NCBI GenBank assembly: GCA_020425835.1
Contig: JAGQRC010000298.1
Span: 1-5,504, forward strand
Direction of reading: 5' to 3'
Source of the DNA: Planctomycetota bacterium
GTDB taxonomy: Bacteria > Planctomycetota > UBA8108 > UBA1146 > JAJFFE01
Length of the DNA: 5,504 nt
The notes under the pieces are model-generated. The model made no database searches and was not told where the DNA came from. It saw nothing but the letters and a program-made list of their open reading frames with translations. A program made the position numbers and the translations under genes. Shown here piece by piece: positions 5,357 through 5,504 of the stretch (positions are counted from its first letter, which is position 1; every line of letters begins with the position of its first letter).

Positions 5357-5504
5357 TTACGACACGGCGTCCAGGGCTGTTTGACGAGCGAGGGCATTTC
5401 GAAGCTCGGTCACGACAAGCCGCCGATCCGCGTCAGCGAGTCGGTTGTGAAACGGCACCGCGAAACTCCGGGAGGCGATCGACTCGGTGGAAGAGAGACT
5501 GGCT
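5357..5504 (-). CDS. C-terminal end of a probable DegT/DnrJ/EryC1/StrS aminotransferase (partial)
   Basis: An open frame enters from the window edge and ends at TAA (5359-5357), giving 48 residues. The stretch SFAVPFHNRLADADRRLVV followed by TELRNAL resembles the C-terminus of the DegT/DnrJ/EryC1/StrS family, where a short beta-strand of the form LPFHN-x-L precedes an acidic turn and a final helix with VV-x-x-LR. These PLP enzymes make amino sugars for lipopolysaccharide, glycans or antibiotics. The PLP lysine and all other diagnostic residues lie outside the window, so the assignment rests on this tail alone. An alternative is an unrelated protein with a similar end. The following 89 bases hold the candidate ECF promoter. 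Confidence 0.45.
   Translation of the reverse strand, partial: ASLSSTESIASRSFAVPFHNRLADADRRLVVTELRNALARQTALDAVS

Noticed and set aside
4503..5384. Plus-strand frame opposite the sigma factor
   Set aside because: It is antisense to unmistakable ECF region 2 and region 4 sequence, with no family features of its own.
1..5504. CRISPR array, insertion sequence or attachment site beside the tRNA
   Set aside because: No repeated units, transposase motifs or duplicated tRNA 3' end were seen in the window; the sequence downstream of the tRNA leads directly into an ordinary cupin gene.

Overview
The window is a GC-rich bacterial chromosomal segment in which every gene I can support lies on the minus strand; read biologically it runs from high to low coordinates. 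The large plus-strand reading frames are antisense shadows of these genes. RecA, a CCA-encoding tRNA, an ECF sigma factor with a zinc-binding anti-sigma, and SPFHN-type housekeeping neighbours all point to a free-living bacterium with a periplasm or cell envelope stress response. I cannot place the phylum securely; the RecA core resembles proteobacterial and planctomycete-type RecA, and this is only an impression.

Layout in transcription order: (1) the last 48 residues of a probable DegT/DnrJ/EryC1/StrS aminotransferase (5504-5357); (2) a short gap with a candidate GGAAC-type ECF promoter (about 5340-5311); (3) an ECF sigma-70 factor (5267-4515), whose stop overlaps a possible GTG start of (4) a membrane anti-sigma factor with an HX3CX2C zinc motif and one transmembrane helix (4518-3964); (5) after 81 bases, an exported HtrA/DegP-like protein with a PDZ domain (3882-2641) that has lost all three catalytic triad residues; (6) a CAU-anticodon tRNA (2650-2574) that overlaps the last 10 bases of that coding region; (7) a metal-binding cupin with a helical C-terminal extension (2381-1800); (8) a small putative lipoprotein (1574-1155) behind a near-consensus sigma-70 promoter; and (9) recA (1158 to beyond the window edge), whose TTG start overlaps the lipoprotein stop.

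Two functional units stand out. The sigma / anti-sigma / HtrA-like trio has the architecture of an envelope stress circuit (compare algU-mucA...mucD or sigE-rseA-htrA), but the HtrA member appears to be a pseudoprotease, so it would have to act by binding rather than by cutting. The lipoprotein-recA pair is a two-gene operon with translational overlap, a structured leader that could hide the first ribosome binding site, and an 11-bp stem-loop just ahead of recA. RecA itself carries an unusual charged N-terminal extension of about 44 residues. No stretch without a gene exceeds 300 bases; the longest gaps are 1575-1799 and 2382-2573. I see no mobile element, CRISPR array or direct repeat array.
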